In this document: piece by piece, positions 15,398 to 24,551 of the stretch
Layout: every line of letters starts with the position of its first letter
Numbering within the stretch: the first letter of the stretch is position 1
Translations under genes and position numbers: made by a program
The notes under the pieces: generated by a model
Told to the model about the DNA's origin: nothing
The model's database searches: none
Seen by the model: the letters and a program-made list of their open reading frames with translations, nothing else
Origin: Clostridium sp.
Lineage (GTDB): Bacteria; Bacillota; Clostridia; Lachnospirales; Lachnospiraceae
Assembly: GCA_031275405.1 (NCBI GenBank)
Contig: JAISOV010000006.1
Span: 1 to 64,000 of the forward strand
Direction of reading: 5' to 3'
DNA length: 64,000 nucleotides

Positions 15398-16757
15398 CCA
15401 CACGGAACTCCGGCTCTTTCGGACTGCCCTCCGCGACGCGTATCTTGACATGGGGATCAGCGGCGGAGTCTATGCCTACGGGGAAGCCGTCTTAGGGCGG
15501 CTGCGGGAGCGCTGGAAGCAGATTGACTGCGTAGCGGAGCAGAACCAGCTGAAAGTGCTGGACGCTATGCGCAGCAAAAAGGTCAGTGAAGCCTGTCTGC
15601 TCGGCACCACCGGCTACGGCTACGGCGACCTGGGGAGGGATACGCTGGAAGAGGTCTATGCGGCTGTCTTCCATACGCAAGCCGCTCTGGTGAGACCCCA
15701 GATCACCTGCGGCACCCACGCCTTGGCTCTGGCTCTGTTTGGGAATTTAAGGCCGGGCGAGGAGCTGCTTTCCCCGGCGGGGAAGCCCTATGACACCATG
15801 GAAGAGGTGATCGGGATCCGTCCCTCTATGGGTTCCCTTGCCGAATACGGGATCGCCTACCGGCAAGTAGATCTGTTGGCGGACGGCTCTTTCGACTATG
15901 AAAAAATAGCCGCGAACATACGTAAGAACACGAAACTGGCTCTGATTCAGCGCTCCAAAGGCTACCAGGCCAGACCCACGCTGTCCGTCCGGCGGATCCG
16001 CGACCTGATCCGTTTCCTGAAACAGCTCAAGCCCGGCCTGATCTGCATGGTGGACAACTGTTATGGAGAGTTTGTGGAAACTCTGGAGCCGTCCGACGCG
16101 GGGGCGGATCTGGTGGCGGGTTCCCTCATCAAAAATCCGGGCGGAGGGTTAGCGCCCACCGGAGGGTATCTTGCCGGGCGGCAGGACTGCGTGGAGAACG
16201 CCGCCCGCAGGCTCACTGCTCCCGGACTTGGCAAGGAAGTGGGAGCATCCATGGGGGTTCTGCGAGATTTTTACCAAGGTTTCTTTCTTGCGCCTACGGT
16301 GACGGCGAGCGCGCTGAAAAGCGCCGTGTTCGCCGCGAACCTGTATGAGGGCCTAGGGTTTGCGGTGACGCCGGGCGGCTCTTCGCCTCGCTACGACATC
16401 ATTCAGGCGGTTCGGCTGGGAACGCCGGAGGGAGTCTGCGCTTTCTGCGAAGGCATTCAGGCGGCGGCCCCGGTGGACAGCCATGTGGTTCCCCGTCCTT
16501 GGGATATGCCCGGCTATGACGTACCGGTCATTATGGCGGCGGGCGCGTTTACCGCTGGTTCCTCCATTGAGCTGTCGGCGGACGCCCCCTTACGGGAGCC
16601 GTATGCCGTCTATTTCCAGGGAGGGCTGACCTGGCCCCACGGGAAATTCGGGATTCTGCGTTCCCTCCAGTCCTTGGTGGAGAAATCTGTGATTTTACCG
16701 GAGAATGTCGAAAAAGCGGAAGATAACCTGAAAAATCCCTCGAAAGAAAATCCATGA
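15342..16757 (+). CDS. PLP-dependent methionine gamma-lyase-family protein (YnbB / 'aluminium resistance' family)
   Basis: This 471-residue fold-type I PLP enzyme belongs to the Met_gamma_lyase (PF06838) group common next to miaA in Clostridia. Markers are LLGTTGYGYGDLGRDTLEEVYA, VRPQITCGTHALALALFG, the cofactor-binding MVDNCYGEFVE, and the Schiff-base lysine in GSLIKNPGGGLAPTGGY. Family members cleave or rearrange sulfur amino acids, but the physiological substrate is not established. The start at 15342 lies within miaA; the next downstream possibility is Met at about residue 13. The C-terminal 25 residues are polar and variable. It is the last gene of the transcript, since a promoter for the next unit lies just behind the stop. 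Confidence 0.85.
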   Translation: MEERTEAPTDGRMNPFTDDHTELRLFRTALRDAYLDMGISGGVYAYGEAVLGRLRERWKQIDCVAEQNQLKVLDAMRSKKVSEACLLGTTGYGYGDLGRDTLEEVYAAVFHTQAALVRPQITCGTHALALALFGNLRPGEELLSPAGKPYDTMEEVIGIRPSMGSLAEYGIAYRQVDLLADGSFDYEKIAANIRKNTKLALIQRSKGYQARPTLSVRRIRDLIRFLKQLKPGLICMVDNCYGEFVETLEPSDAGADLVAGSLIKNPGGGLAPTGGYLAGRQDCVENAARRLTAPGLGKEVGASMGVLRDFYQGFFLAPTVTASALKSAVFAANLYEGLGFAVTPGGSSPRYDIIQAVRLGTPEGVCAFCEGIQAAAPVDSHVVPRPWDMPGYDVPVIMAAGAFTAGSSIELSADAPLREPYAVYFQGGLTWPHGKFGILRSLQSLVEKSVILPENVEKAEDNLKNPSKENP

Positions 16758-16763
16758 ATCGGG

Positions 16764-16792
16764 TGTACAGTTTCTGGGAATTGTGGTATGAT
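16764..16792 (+). promoter_or_regulatory. Sigma-A promoter upstream of the DUF4321 gene
   Basis: TGTACA (16764-16769), a 17-bp spacer and TATGAT (16787-16792). The transcript would carry a leader of about 245 nt before the next gene. Confidence 0.6.
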
Positions 16793-17043
16793 ACGTGTAA
16801 GCAGCAAGCCAAGTGTGCGAAGTACGCTTTGTGCCGTGAAGCGGCCATGACGGGTATGGGAGGTTCTGCTTGCTTGCAAGCGGAATCCAACTGCATGAAG
16901 TCAGGTGGGTTGCGAAGCGGCCACTTGGCGCCTGCCTGCGAACCTGGGATCCGCCAAGCGGGATCCGGGTCTGAGAAGCGGATTCATGGTCTGAAAAACG
17001 GCTGCTTCACAGCGGGTTTCACAAAAGAAAGGCAGAAGATGTT
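16793..17043 (+). other. Leader with five AAGCGG repeats and small hairpins
   Basis: AAGCGG occurs at 16839, 16878, 16915, 16956 and 16975. Short hairpins include GCTTGC-TT-GCAAGC (about 16868-16881) and a GGATCC stem around 16948-16968. An open frame of 97 codons crosses it but begins before the promoter and has no protein-like composition, so I do not call it. Confidence 0.4.
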
Positions 17044-17289
17044 TTGAAAGTTTCTAGGGTAAACTGGGTCGTTATCGTTTTGGTTCTGATCGGTTTTGTG
17101 ATCGGACGCTTCATCGGAACCTATTTTGAGGAAAGCTTTCTGAATTATGGACAGGCTTTCGGGCTGAACAGCCCCATCGAACTGGATCTGGGCTTCCTGG
17201 TCCTGACCTTCGGGTTCAAGATCCAGATCACCATCGCCAGCGTGATCGGGGTGACGCTGGCACTGCTGATTTACCGCATGATCCGGTAA
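17044..17289 (+). CDS. DUF4321 small membrane protein
   Basis: This 81-residue protein has two membrane helices (about 8-24 and 58-78) separated by a polar loop containing LNYGQAFGLNSPIELDLGFLVLTFGF. That pattern, including the 'PIELDLGFLVLTFGF' strand, is typical of the DUF4321 family found near radC/mreB in Clostridia. The start is a TTG right after a GGCAGAAG ribosome-like site. Function is unknown; its constant position beside the cell-shape genes suggests an envelope-related role (inference). Confidence 0.75.
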   Translation: MKVSRVNWVVIVLVLIGFVIGRFIGTYFEESFLNYGQAFGLNSPIELDLGFLVLTFGFKIQITIASVIGVTLALLIYRMIR

Positions 17290-17373
17290 AAGCGGTTTTT
17301 TAAGGGAACATTTCCATCGGAGAAAGACTTATTCGGCAGCTAGGCTGCGCTGCCGCAAAGCGGGAGATGGGAA

Positions 17374-18084
17374 ATGTATAAAGATCAGAAAAAGAACCAC
17401 GCTTCCGGGAATCCCGATATGCCCTATGAGAAATTCTTTTCCGTAGGGCCGGAGCATTTGACGGAAAAAGAACTGCTGGCGATCATCCTGCGCACAGGTG
17501 TCAAGGATGCGGACGTCCTGAAAGTCGCGGAAGACGTCCTGGCCCTCTCCGGACAGTCCGGGAGCGGAAAGGAAGGGCTGCTGGGCCTGTGCGAGGTTTC
17601 CTTGGAACAGCTTCTAGCCGTGAAGGGGATCGGACAGGTGAAGGCTGTGCGGCTGAAATGCCTGACGGAACTGTCTATGCGGATCAGCCGTGCCAGAGCC
17701 AGGCCGGGGCTTCGCTTTCGGGATCCCAGGACGGTGGCGGACTATTTCATGGAACAGCTGCGCCATAGGGATACGGAATGTGTGATTCTGGTCAGCCTGG
17801 ACGGGAAGGGACAGCTGCTTAAGGAAACTTTCCTGTCCAGCGGCAGCGTGAAGATGTCTCTGATTTCTCCGCGGGAAGTCTTTCTGGAAGCGCTGCGCAA
17901 CAAGGCGGTAAGTATCCTGCTGATCCACAACCATCCGAGCGGCGATCCCACGCCTAGCGTCGCTGACCGGAAGCTGACCGAGAATCTCAGGGAGATGGGC
18001 GAGAAACTGGATATCCGCCTGACCGACCATATTATCATCGGCGACAACTGCTACAGCAGCTTCAAAGAATTATCTTACCTATAG
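17374..18084 (+). CDS. radC: RadC-family JAB/MPN protein
   Basis: This 236-residue protein has a helix-hairpin-helix region (LLAVKGIGQVKAVRL, about residues 88-102) followed by the JAMM metalloprotease-like motif HNHPSGDPTPSVAD (about 188-201). RadC genes occur beside mreBCD in many Bacillota. Despite the name, no repair role has been proven and its deletion is usually silent. A GGGAGATGGGAA ribosome site precedes the ATG. A hairpin of GGCAGC/GCTGCC (about 17335-17355) lies just upstream. Length and motifs are normal for the family. Confidence 0.95.
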   Translation: MYKDQKKNHASGNPDMPYEKFFSVGPEHLTEKELLAIILRTGVKDADVLKVAEDVLALSGQSGSGKEGLLGLCEVSLEQLLAVKGIGQVKAVRLKCLTELSMRISRARARPGLRFRDPRTVADYFMEQLRHRDTECVILVSLDGKGQLLKETFLSSGSVKMSLISPREVFLEALRNKAVSILLIHNHPSGDPTPSVADRKLTENLREMGEKLDIRLTDHIIIGDNCYSSFKELSYL

Positions 18085-18164
18085 AATTTGCGGACAGGGT
18101 CTGCGGACGAACCGACGGACAGAGCTTACCGCCAGAACTTTACCTACAGAAAGGGGTTGTCAGC

Positions 18165-19175
18165 TTGGCAAACAACGCATTCGGTATCGACCTGGGTACC
18201 AACAATATCAAGATCTACAACAGGTATGATGAAAACATCATGGTGGAAAAAAACATGATCGCAATAGAGAATAAGAACACTCTCTTTGCATACGGGGATT
18301 CCGCTTTTGAAATGCACGAGAAAGCGCCGGGGAACATCCACATTTCCTACCCTCTGTCCAACGGGGTGATCGCGGACATCAAGAACATGGAAACCCTGAT
18401 CAAATACTTTTTGAGCGATCTGCAGAAAGGCGGACTGAAACCGGCAGAGTATTATATCGCGGTACCCACCGATGTGACGGAAGTGGAGAAACGGGCTTTT
18501 TATGACCTGATCCGCGACGCCAACGTAAAAGCCAAGAAGATTATGGTAGTGGAGAAAGCGGTGGCGGACGGCCTTGGCATGAATATCGATGTAAAAAATT
18601 CCCAAGGGGTCATGGTCGTGAACGTAGGGTATGAAACGACGGAGATTTCCATCCTGTCTTTGGGCGGGATCGTGTTAAGCCGCCTGATCAAGGTGGGCGG
18701 CATGAAGTTTGACGAAGCCATCCGTTCCGCCGTTCGCAGGGAATTCAGCCTGATCATCGGCGGAAAGACGGCGGAAGCGGTGAAGATCGCCCTGTCGGAA
18801 CTGGAGCCGGAGAACAAAGGGGCGGTCGTGTACGGGCGGGACATCGTCACCGGGCTGCCGGTGGAACGGGAGATCCCCACCAGGCTGGTGGACGAGGCTC
18901 TGGAGGAACATTTCCTCACCATCATCGACAACGTAAAAGTGATTCTGGAAAGAACCCCTCCGGAACTGGCGGCGGACATCTATCGGCACGGGATCTACCT
19001 TACCGGGGGCGCTTCACAGGTGAACCATCTGGCAGAGCGTATCGCGCATGGCACCGGGCTGAAAGTGAACGTATCGGAGAACCCTGTCACCAGCGTGGCG
19101 ATCGGCCTGTCCAAGATCATCAAGGAGGACAACTATAAGACAGTGGCATATGCGATCGAGGGGATGGGTAAATGA
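18165..19175 (+). CDS. mreB: Rod-shape-determining actin homologue MreB
   Basis: This 336-residue protein starts with TTG (ANNAFGIDLGTNNIKIYNR), giving the phosphate-1 loop DLGTNN. It continues with phosphate-2 VVNVGYETTEISIL and the adenosine motif LTGGASQVNHL. It polymerises under the membrane and directs lateral wall synthesis with MreC, MreD, RodA and PBP2, all encoded directly downstream. Conserved stretches such as the phosphate-1 loop show substitutions relative to B. subtilis MreB, so it may be a divergent paralogue, but the operon context fixes the role. The ribosome site is AGAAAGGGG, spaced 7-8 nt from the TTG. Its stop overlaps the mreC ATG. Confidence 0.93.
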   Translation: MANNAFGIDLGTNNIKIYNRYDENIMVEKNMIAIENKNTLFAYGDSAFEMHEKAPGNIHISYPLSNGVIADIKNMETLIKYFLSDLQKGGLKPAEYYIAVPTDVTEVEKRAFYDLIRDANVKAKKIMVVEKAVADGLGMNIDVKNSQGVMVVNVGYETTEISILSLGGIVLSRLIKVGGMKFDEAIRSAVRREFSLIIGGKTAEAVKIALSELEPENKGAVVYGRDIVTGLPVEREIPTRLVDEALEEHFLTIIDNVKVILERTPPELAADIYRHGIYLTGGASQVNHLAERIAHGTGLKVNVSENPVTSVAIGLSKIIKEDNYKTVAYAIEGMGK

Positions 19176-20050
19176 GTCCGATGATAAAAAGAAAAGGAGA
19201 GAAGTTTACTTTACCGGGTAAATACCTCCTTTTTATTTTGACAGTGGCGTGCAGCGGGATGATGCTGCTCACTTTCGGAACGGATCTGTTCAACAAGCCG
19301 CTGAATACGGCGGCGGGCCTGGTGGTGGTTCCTTTCCAGCAGGGAATCAGCAAGGTGGGCGGCTGGCTTTCCAGCCGTTCCGAAGAACTGGCGCAGATCC
19401 GGAAGCTTCTGGAAGAAAACGCCAGCTTGCGCGAACAGGTAGCGAACCTGACTGCGGAAAACACCATGCTCCAGCAGGATAAATACGAACTGAATCAGCT
19501 GCGGGAACTGGTGGAACTGGACGAGCAGTACGGCGAATATGAAAAGGTGGGGGCGCGTATCATCAGCAGGGATCCTGGCAACTGGTTCTCCGTCTTCCTG
19601 CTGGACAAAGGCTCCGACGACGGTCTGGCGATCGATATGAACGTCATGGCATACGGAGGTCTGGTGGGGAGGATCACCGCCATCGGACCCAACTGGGCCA
19701 AAGTGACCGCCGTCATCTCCGATCATTTCAACGTAGGCGGACAGACCCTCGCCACGGCGGACAATATGATCGTCAGCGGGGATCTGCAGACAATGGCGGA
19801 CGGCGTCATCCGTTTCAGTCAGCTGATAGACAGCGCCGACAAGGTGAGCGTGGGAGACAAGGTCGTGACTTCCGACATCAGCGACAAGTTCCTCCCAGGC
19901 ATTTTGATCGGATATATAGATGCCATTGAACGGGATACCAACAACCTGACCAAATCCGGCTATCTGACTCCCGCTGTGGATTTTGAACATCTGGAGGAAG
20001 TCCTGGTCATTCTGGAGCAGAAGCAGAAAGTAAATGAAGCAAATTCCTAA
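19172..20050 (+). CDS. mreC: Rod-shape-determining protein MreC
   Basis: This 292-residue protein has a membrane helix at about residues 17-37, a coiled coil (EELAQIRKLLEENASLREQVANLTAENTML, about 71-100), then the paired beta-barrel MreC domain with ARIISRDPGNWFSVFLLDKGSDDGL and GGLVGRITAIGPNWAKV. It sits outside the membrane and links MreB filaments to the wall synthases. The start ATG overlaps the mreB stop (ATGA), so translation is coupled. Family length and order of segments are normal. Confidence 0.96.
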   Translation: MSPMIKRKGEKFTLPGKYLLFILTVACSGMMLLTFGTDLFNKPLNTAAGLVVVPFQQGISKVGGWLSSRSEELAQIRKLLEENASLREQVANLTAENTMLQQDKYELNQLRELVELDEQYGEYEKVGARIISRDPGNWFSVFLLDKGSDDGLAIDMNVMAYGGLVGRITAIGPNWAKVTAVISDHFNVGGQTLATADNMIVSGDLQTMADGVIRFSQLIDSADKVSVGDKVVTSDISDKFLPGILIGYIDAIERDTNNLTKSGYLTPAVDFEHLEEVLVILEQKQKVNEANS

Positions 20051-20077
20051 GTCCAGGAAAGAGAAGGGGGTGGCGCG

Positions 20078-20605
20078 GTGCGTAAGCTTATGATGGCGGT
20101 TCTGATCCTGCTCGGGTTTCTCTTGCAGAGTACCGTTTTCCGGAGCCTTGCCTTTGCCGGGATCGTCCCCAATCTGCTGATCATTCTTACCGCTTCCTTC
20201 GGTTTTATGCGCGGGGAAAAAGAAGGTCTGCTCATCGGCTTCTTCTGCGGACTTCTGCAGGATATTTTTTTCGGGGATATGCTGGGTTTTTATGCGTTGA
20301 TCCTGATGTATACCGGATACTTAAACGGCAAGTTCAGCCGCATCTTTTACCCGGAGGACATCAAGCTTCCCATCGGGCTGATTATCCTAAGCGACCTGTC
20401 CTACGGGATGATCTGCTATATCCTCCTGTTCCTGCTGCGGGGGCGGTTCGACTTTCCCTACTATTTCGTCAGCCTGATCCTGCCGGAAGCGATTTACACG
20501 ACCATCGTGACCATGCTTTTTTATCCCGCCATCTTGAAGATCAATGAAAGGCTGGAAACCAGGGAGCGGCGGATCATGATCCAGTTCCGCGCTTCTTCTA
20601 AGTAA
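20078..20605 (+). CDS. mreD: Rod-shape-determining protein MreD
   Basis: This 175-residue polytopic protein begins at a GTG behind GAGAAGGGGG. Five to six hydrophobic helices cover nearly the whole length. The conserved MreD stretch PNLLIILTASFGFMRGEKEGLLIGFFCGLLQDIFFGDMLGFYAL (about residues 28-71) is clear. It completes the MreBCD module. A gap of about 190 bp without genes separates it from the PBP2 gene. Confidence 0.95.
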   Translation: MRKLMMAVLILLGFLLQSTVFRSLAFAGIVPNLLIILTASFGFMRGEKEGLLIGFFCGLLQDIFFGDMLGFYALILMYTGYLNGKFSRIFYPEDIKLPIGLIILSDLSYGMICYILLFLLRGRFDFPYYFVSLILPEAIYTTIVTMLFYPAILKINERLETRERRIMIQFRASSK

Positions 20606-20795
20606 GGGGCTGTTCCGAAAGAAACATACCTGTCAGCGGCCTGTTTTCGCCAATACGTTGTCGCAAAAAAGCTTACGCAGCCCGGCGCGTTTTTGCTCCT
20701 CGTCTTGACGAAGATCGGTACAAGCTATTCCGTAACAGTTCCGGAGAAGCGGATTACCCGCTGCCGTCCGGCGGATGGAAAGGAGTGAAGACGAC

Positions 20796-23687
20796 TTGTT
20801 TGAAGAATGGAAAGAACGATTGCTCAACTTTATCATCAGCAGGCTGACCGTTCTTACGCTGCTCTTCCTTGCTTTCGGCGGCATCCTGATTTACCGCTGC
20901 TTTGACCTGCAGATCGTGCAGGGGGAGGAATATCTGAACCAGTTCATCCTCCAGACGGAAAAGACCCGGAGCATTGCCAGCTCCAGAGGGAGGATCTTAG
21001 ACCGCAACGGGGTGGAACTGGCCTATGACGAACTGGCTTATTCCGTGAAGATCGAGGATGTGTTTGAATCTGGCAACGGCAAGAACCAGAAACTGAATAC
21101 GGTGCTGTATCAGCTGATCAAGATGATTGAAAAAAACGGCGACAGTATTATCACGGACTTCAATATCGTCATAGACGAAAACCAGGAGTACGTCTTCAAC
21201 GTAGAGGGAACGAGTCTGCTGCGGTTTCTGGCGGACGTGTACGGGAAGGCGGCCATTGAGAAACTGGAAGATTCCCAAAGGGAAGCCACGGCGGACGAGG
21301 TCGTGGAGTACCTTGGCGGAACCAAGCGTTTTGCCATCGGAGAGCGGGAAGAGGAGGGTGACTCCGAGAGCCTGTTCCTGGTCGGGAAAGGCTATACGAA
21401 AGCGGAGCTGCTACAGATGGTGACGCTGCGTTATGCCATGAATCTGACCGCGTTTCGCAAATATATCGGCACCACCGTGGCCGCCGACGTCAGTGAGCGA
21501 ACCGTGACCGTCCTTATGGAGAATTCCGGCGACCTTCCGGGGGTGACGATCGAAGCGGACACGATTCGCCGCTATACGCAGGACAGCTTTTATTTTGCCC
21601 ATCTCTTAGGATACACCGGAAAGATCTCTTCGGAGGAACTGGCGGCGCTGAATGCCTCAGAGGAGGAAAACGGCGGCGACCCCGAGCGTTATTCCTTAAA
21701 CGACGTCGTGGGGAAGAACGGGATCGAAGCTTCCATGGAAAGCGAGCTGCAAGGGGTAAAGGGCAGCGAGAAGGTCAGCGTGGATCATATGGGGAAGGTC
21801 ATCAGTATCTTGGAGAGGACGGAAGCCAAGGCCGGGAACGACGTCTACCTGACGATCGACTCGCAGCTGCAGATCGCCGCTTACCGTATACTGGAACAGA
21901 AAATCGCCGGGGTCGTAGCCGACAAGATCATCAGCGCCAAGGAATATAAGCCTGCGCTGGGCGCGGACAGCAGCGACATCCGGATCCCGATTTACGATGT
22001 CTATTTCGCGCTGATCAACAACAGCGTACTGGATATCCATCATTTTTCGGAAAACGGCGCGGGAGAAACGGAACAGGAAGTCTACGGGAAATATCTGGAC
22101 TACCGGGCGGAGGCTTATGAAAAGCTCCAGAAAGAGCTGTACGACACCAAGACGCCTTACAACAAACTTTCTAAAGAATACCAGGCCTACCAGAGCAGTG
22201 TCGTCGCCCTGCTAGGCAAAGATGGGATCATCAACGTCGAGAAAGTGGATCCTGCCGATGAAATGCAGCGGAAATGGGCGGTGGAAGAGGTCGTCAGCTT
22301 GAGCGAATACCTGGAATACTGTATTGCCGAGAACTGGATCGACGTCACGAAACTGGAACTGAACAGCAAATACTCCGATTCCAGGGAAGTATTCGATCAG
22401 CTTGTGGAATACCTGATCGCCATGGTGGATCGGAATCTGGAGTTTCAGAAAAAACTGTATAAATATATGCTGCTAAACGACGTGATAAGCGGCAGAGACA
22501 TCTGCCTGCTGCTCTGTGAGCAGGCCGCCGCAGAGATTCCGGCAGAGGAAAAGGAAAATCTGGCCGACGGCCGCCTGAGCGCCTACCAGTTTATGATGAA
22601 CCGGATCACCCGATTGGACATCACTCCAGCCCAGCTGGCGCTGGATCCCTGCAACGGCTCCGTCGTCGTCGTGGACAACCAGACCGGGGACGTGCTGGCT
22701 ATGGTGTCCTATCCGGGTTACGACAACAACATGATGGCAAACTCCGTGGATGCCGACTATTACGCTAAGCTGATGTCGGACAAGTCCTCGCCGATCCTCA
22801 ACTATGCCACCCAGTATAAGGCGGCGCCCGGCTCCACCTTCAAAATGGTGTCGGCGACAGCCGGGCTGATGGAGGGACTGATCGACCTGAATACCCGCGT
22901 GGTCTGTACCGGAACTTTCACGGAAATCACGCCCTCGCCCCGTTGCTGGCTGCACAGCGGGCATGGCACTCAGAGCCTTGTGCCTGCCATTTCCAATTCC
23001 TGCAACTATTATTTTTATCAGCTGGGTTACAACCTCTCTTTTCAGGACGGGGCTTTCCGGGAGGAAGCGGGACTGGAAACTTTAGCGAAGTACGCGGATC
23101 TGTATGGCCTGTCTGAGAAGTCCGGAGTGGAGATCGCGGAGTATGAACCGGACGTTTCCGACGACCTGCCGGTGCATTCGGCCATCGGACAGGGAACCAA
23201 CAGTTATACTGCGGTAGGACTGGCGAGATATGTGGCCACTGTCGCCAACAGCGGTATCTGTTACAACCTGACCCTTCTGGACAAACTGACGGACTCCGCA
23301 GGCGACGTGCTGACACAGTACGCGCCCAGGATACGTAACATCATAGATATGCCTCAGTCCTACTGGGACGCGCTCCACACTGGGATGAGGGGCGTGGTGG
23401 AAAAAAAGACGTATTTCCAGGATCTGGCGGTCAACGTGGCGGGGAAGACCGGAACGGCGGAGCAGGTGAAGACCCGGCCGGACCATGCGCTTTTCATCTG
23501 CTACGCGCCTTATGAAAACCCGGAAATCACGGCAGTCACCCGGATTCCTTTTGGGTATTCCTCTGATTACGCGGCGCAGGCCACGCGGGATCTGATCAAA
23601 TATTATTACGGACTGGCGGAAGCTTCCGAGGTCCTCACCGGAACGGCGGACGCTCCGGACGCCGGAGTGTCTACGGATGAGATATAG
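20796..23687 (+). CDS. mrdA: Class B penicillin-binding protein (PBP2/MrdA type), enlarged
   Basis: I place the start at TTG 20796 (963 residues) because AAAGGAGTGA lies 8 nt upstream; an in-frame ATG at 20775 would put that site inside the gene. A membrane helix (about 13-34) is followed by the dimerisation domain (SSRGRILDRNGVELAYDELAYSVKIE). The transpeptidase domain carries Ser680-x-x-Lys683 (GSTFKM), SCN near residue 735 and KTGT at 884-887. About 250 residues of extra sequence, rich in Asp, Glu, Tyr and Lys, separate the two domains; this is far larger than in B. subtilis PBP2 and seems characteristic of clostridial members. It cross-links lateral-wall peptidoglycan together with RodA encoded downstream. 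Confidence 0.93.
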   Translation: MFEEWKERLLNFIISRLTVLTLLFLAFGGILIYRCFDLQIVQGEEYLNQFILQTEKTRSIASSRGRILDRNGVELAYDELAYSVKIEDVFESGNGKNQKLNTVLYQLIKMIEKNGDSIITDFNIVIDENQEYVFNVEGTSLLRFLADVYGKAAIEKLEDSQREATADEVVEYLGGTKRFAIGEREEEGDSESLFLVGKGYTKAELLQMVTLRYAMNLTAFRKYIGTTVAADVSERTVTVLMENSGDLPGVTIEADTIRRYTQDSFYFAHLLGYTGKISSEELAALNASEEENGGDPERYSLNDVVGKNGIEASMESELQGVKGSEKVSVDHMGKVISILERTEAKAGNDVYLTIDSQLQIAAYRILEQKIAGVVADKIISAKEYKPALGADSSDIRIPIYDVYFALINNSVLDIHHFSENGAGETEQEVYGKYLDYRAEAYEKLQKELYDTKTPYNKLSKEYQAYQSSVVALLGKDGIINVEKVDPADEMQRKWAVEEVVSLSEYLEYCIAENWIDVTKLELNSKYSDSREVFDQLVEYLIAMVDRNLEFQKKLYKYMLLNDVISGRDICLLLCEQAAAEIPAEEKENLADGRLSAYQFMMNRITRLDITPAQLALDPCNGSVVVVDNQTGDVLAMVSYPGYDNNMMANSVDADYYAKLMSDKSSPILNYATQYKAAPGSTFKMVSATAGLMEGLIDLNTRVVCTGTFTEITPSPRCWLHSGHGTQSLVPAISNSCNYYFYQLGYNLSFQDGAFREEAGLETLAKYADLYGLSEKSGVEIAEYEPDVSDDLPVHSAIGQGTNSYTAVGLARYVATVANSGICYNLTLLDKLTDSAGDVLTQYAPRIRNIIDMPQSYWDALHTGMRGVVEKKTYFQDLAVNVAGKTGTAEQVKTRPDHALFICYAPYENPEITAVTRIPFGYSSDYAAQATRDLIKYYYGLAEASEVLTGTADAPDAGVSTDEI

Positions 23688-23736
23688 TAGCTGCCCTCCG
23701 TATCCCGCAAAGCCGGTTTTGCATATATGCGGAACT

Positions 23737-23780
23737 GGTTACGGCTCAGAGGGAATATCCCGCGAGCGAATGAGCGCCCG
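23737..23780 (+). repeat. 44-bp dispersed intergenic repeat, copy 1
   Basis: Identical at 40 of 44 positions to 62568-62611. It begins GGTTACGGCTCAG and contains GGGA-ATA-TCCC followed by CGCGAGCGA and GAGCGCCCG. The GGGA/TCCC arms are the same in both copies while the loop differs. It lies about 50 bp after the PBP2 stop. Confidence 0.75.
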
Positions 23781-23813
23781 TAGGAGGATGAATCTAAGAA
23801 AGGAGCGGACAGA

Positions 23814-24491
23814 TTGAAAGACGCTGTCATACTGAAAAGCTACCGACATGGGATCCTCATCTTCCTTCCGGAGGATCTGCCTTTTGAACAGGTTCTGCGG
23901 GAAGTGGCATTCAAATTCACGGAATCCAGAAGTTTCTTCGGAACCGCGAAAATGGCCCTGTCTTTTGAAGGGAGGATACTTTCCCGGGAAGAGGAACAGG
24001 CCGTCCTGGAAACGATCAAGGCCTGCAGCGACGTGAATATCGTATGCATTGTCGGAAAAGAGGAAGAAACAGACAAATATTTTCTGAGGGCTTTGGAGCA
24101 GCTGGAGCAGAAGCTGACCGGAGGGGATGAGGGACAGTTTTACCGTGGGACCCTAAAAAACAAGGAAATACTGGAAACTGATGCCAGCGTAGTCGTCTTG
24201 GGGGATGTCTACCCGGGCAGCGCCGTGATTTCCGCCAGGAATATCATCATACTCGGAGGGCTGTACGGAGAAGCCTACGCCGGGGGCAACGGGGCGGACG
24301 CCCACTATGTAGTAGCGCTTGAAATGGAGCCGGAAAGACTTAAAATCGGCGATTTCAAATATAAACATACCGGGAAACAAAGAAAATGGGGGATCCATCT
24401 CAAGGTACAGCCGAAAATTGCCTATGTGAGAGACGGAAGAATCGTCTTTGAGCCTCTTACCAAAGAATTACTGGGAGATCTGACCCGGTAA
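23814..24491 (+). CDS. minC: Septum-site inhibitor MinC
   Basis: This 225-residue protein starts at TTG behind AAAGGAG. The N-terminal domain (about 1-100) includes VNIVCIVGKEEE. The C-terminal beta-helical domain has the MinC signature DASVVVLGDVYPGSAVISARNIIILGGLYGEAYAGGNGADAHYVVALEMEPERLKIGD. It blocks FtsZ assembly away from mid-cell and is activated by MinD, encoded next. Clostridial MinC proteins of this size are normal. It is the first gene of minC-minD-minE-rodA. Confidence 0.93.
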   Translation: MKDAVILKSYRHGILIFLPEDLPFEQVLREVAFKFTESRSFFGTAKMALSFEGRILSREEEQAVLETIKACSDVNIVCIVGKEEETDKYFLRALEQLEQKLTGGDEGQFYRGTLKNKEILETDASVVVLGDVYPGSAVISARNIIILGGLYGEAYAGGNGADAHYVVALEMEPERLKIGDFKYKHTGKQRKWGIHLKVQPKIAYVRDGRIVFEPLTKELLGDLTR

Positions 24492-24551
24492 TCAAACGAC
24501 CGATTACCTTGGAAAGGCACGGGAATTTTCCCGGCGGAAATGGAGGACTCT

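Noticed and set aside
16793-17043. CRISPR-like array from repeated AAGCGG
   Set aside because: Repeats are only 6 bp with irregular spacing and no cas genes are present.
16754-17047. 97-codon cysteine-containing frame between the PLP enzyme and DUF4321 genes
   Set aside because: It begins before the promoter at 16764-16792, so its start would not be on that transcript, and its composition follows the AAGCGG repeats.
19211-19990. 259-codon minus-strand frame opposite mreC
   Set aside because: Shadow of mreC; no start signal and no domain.
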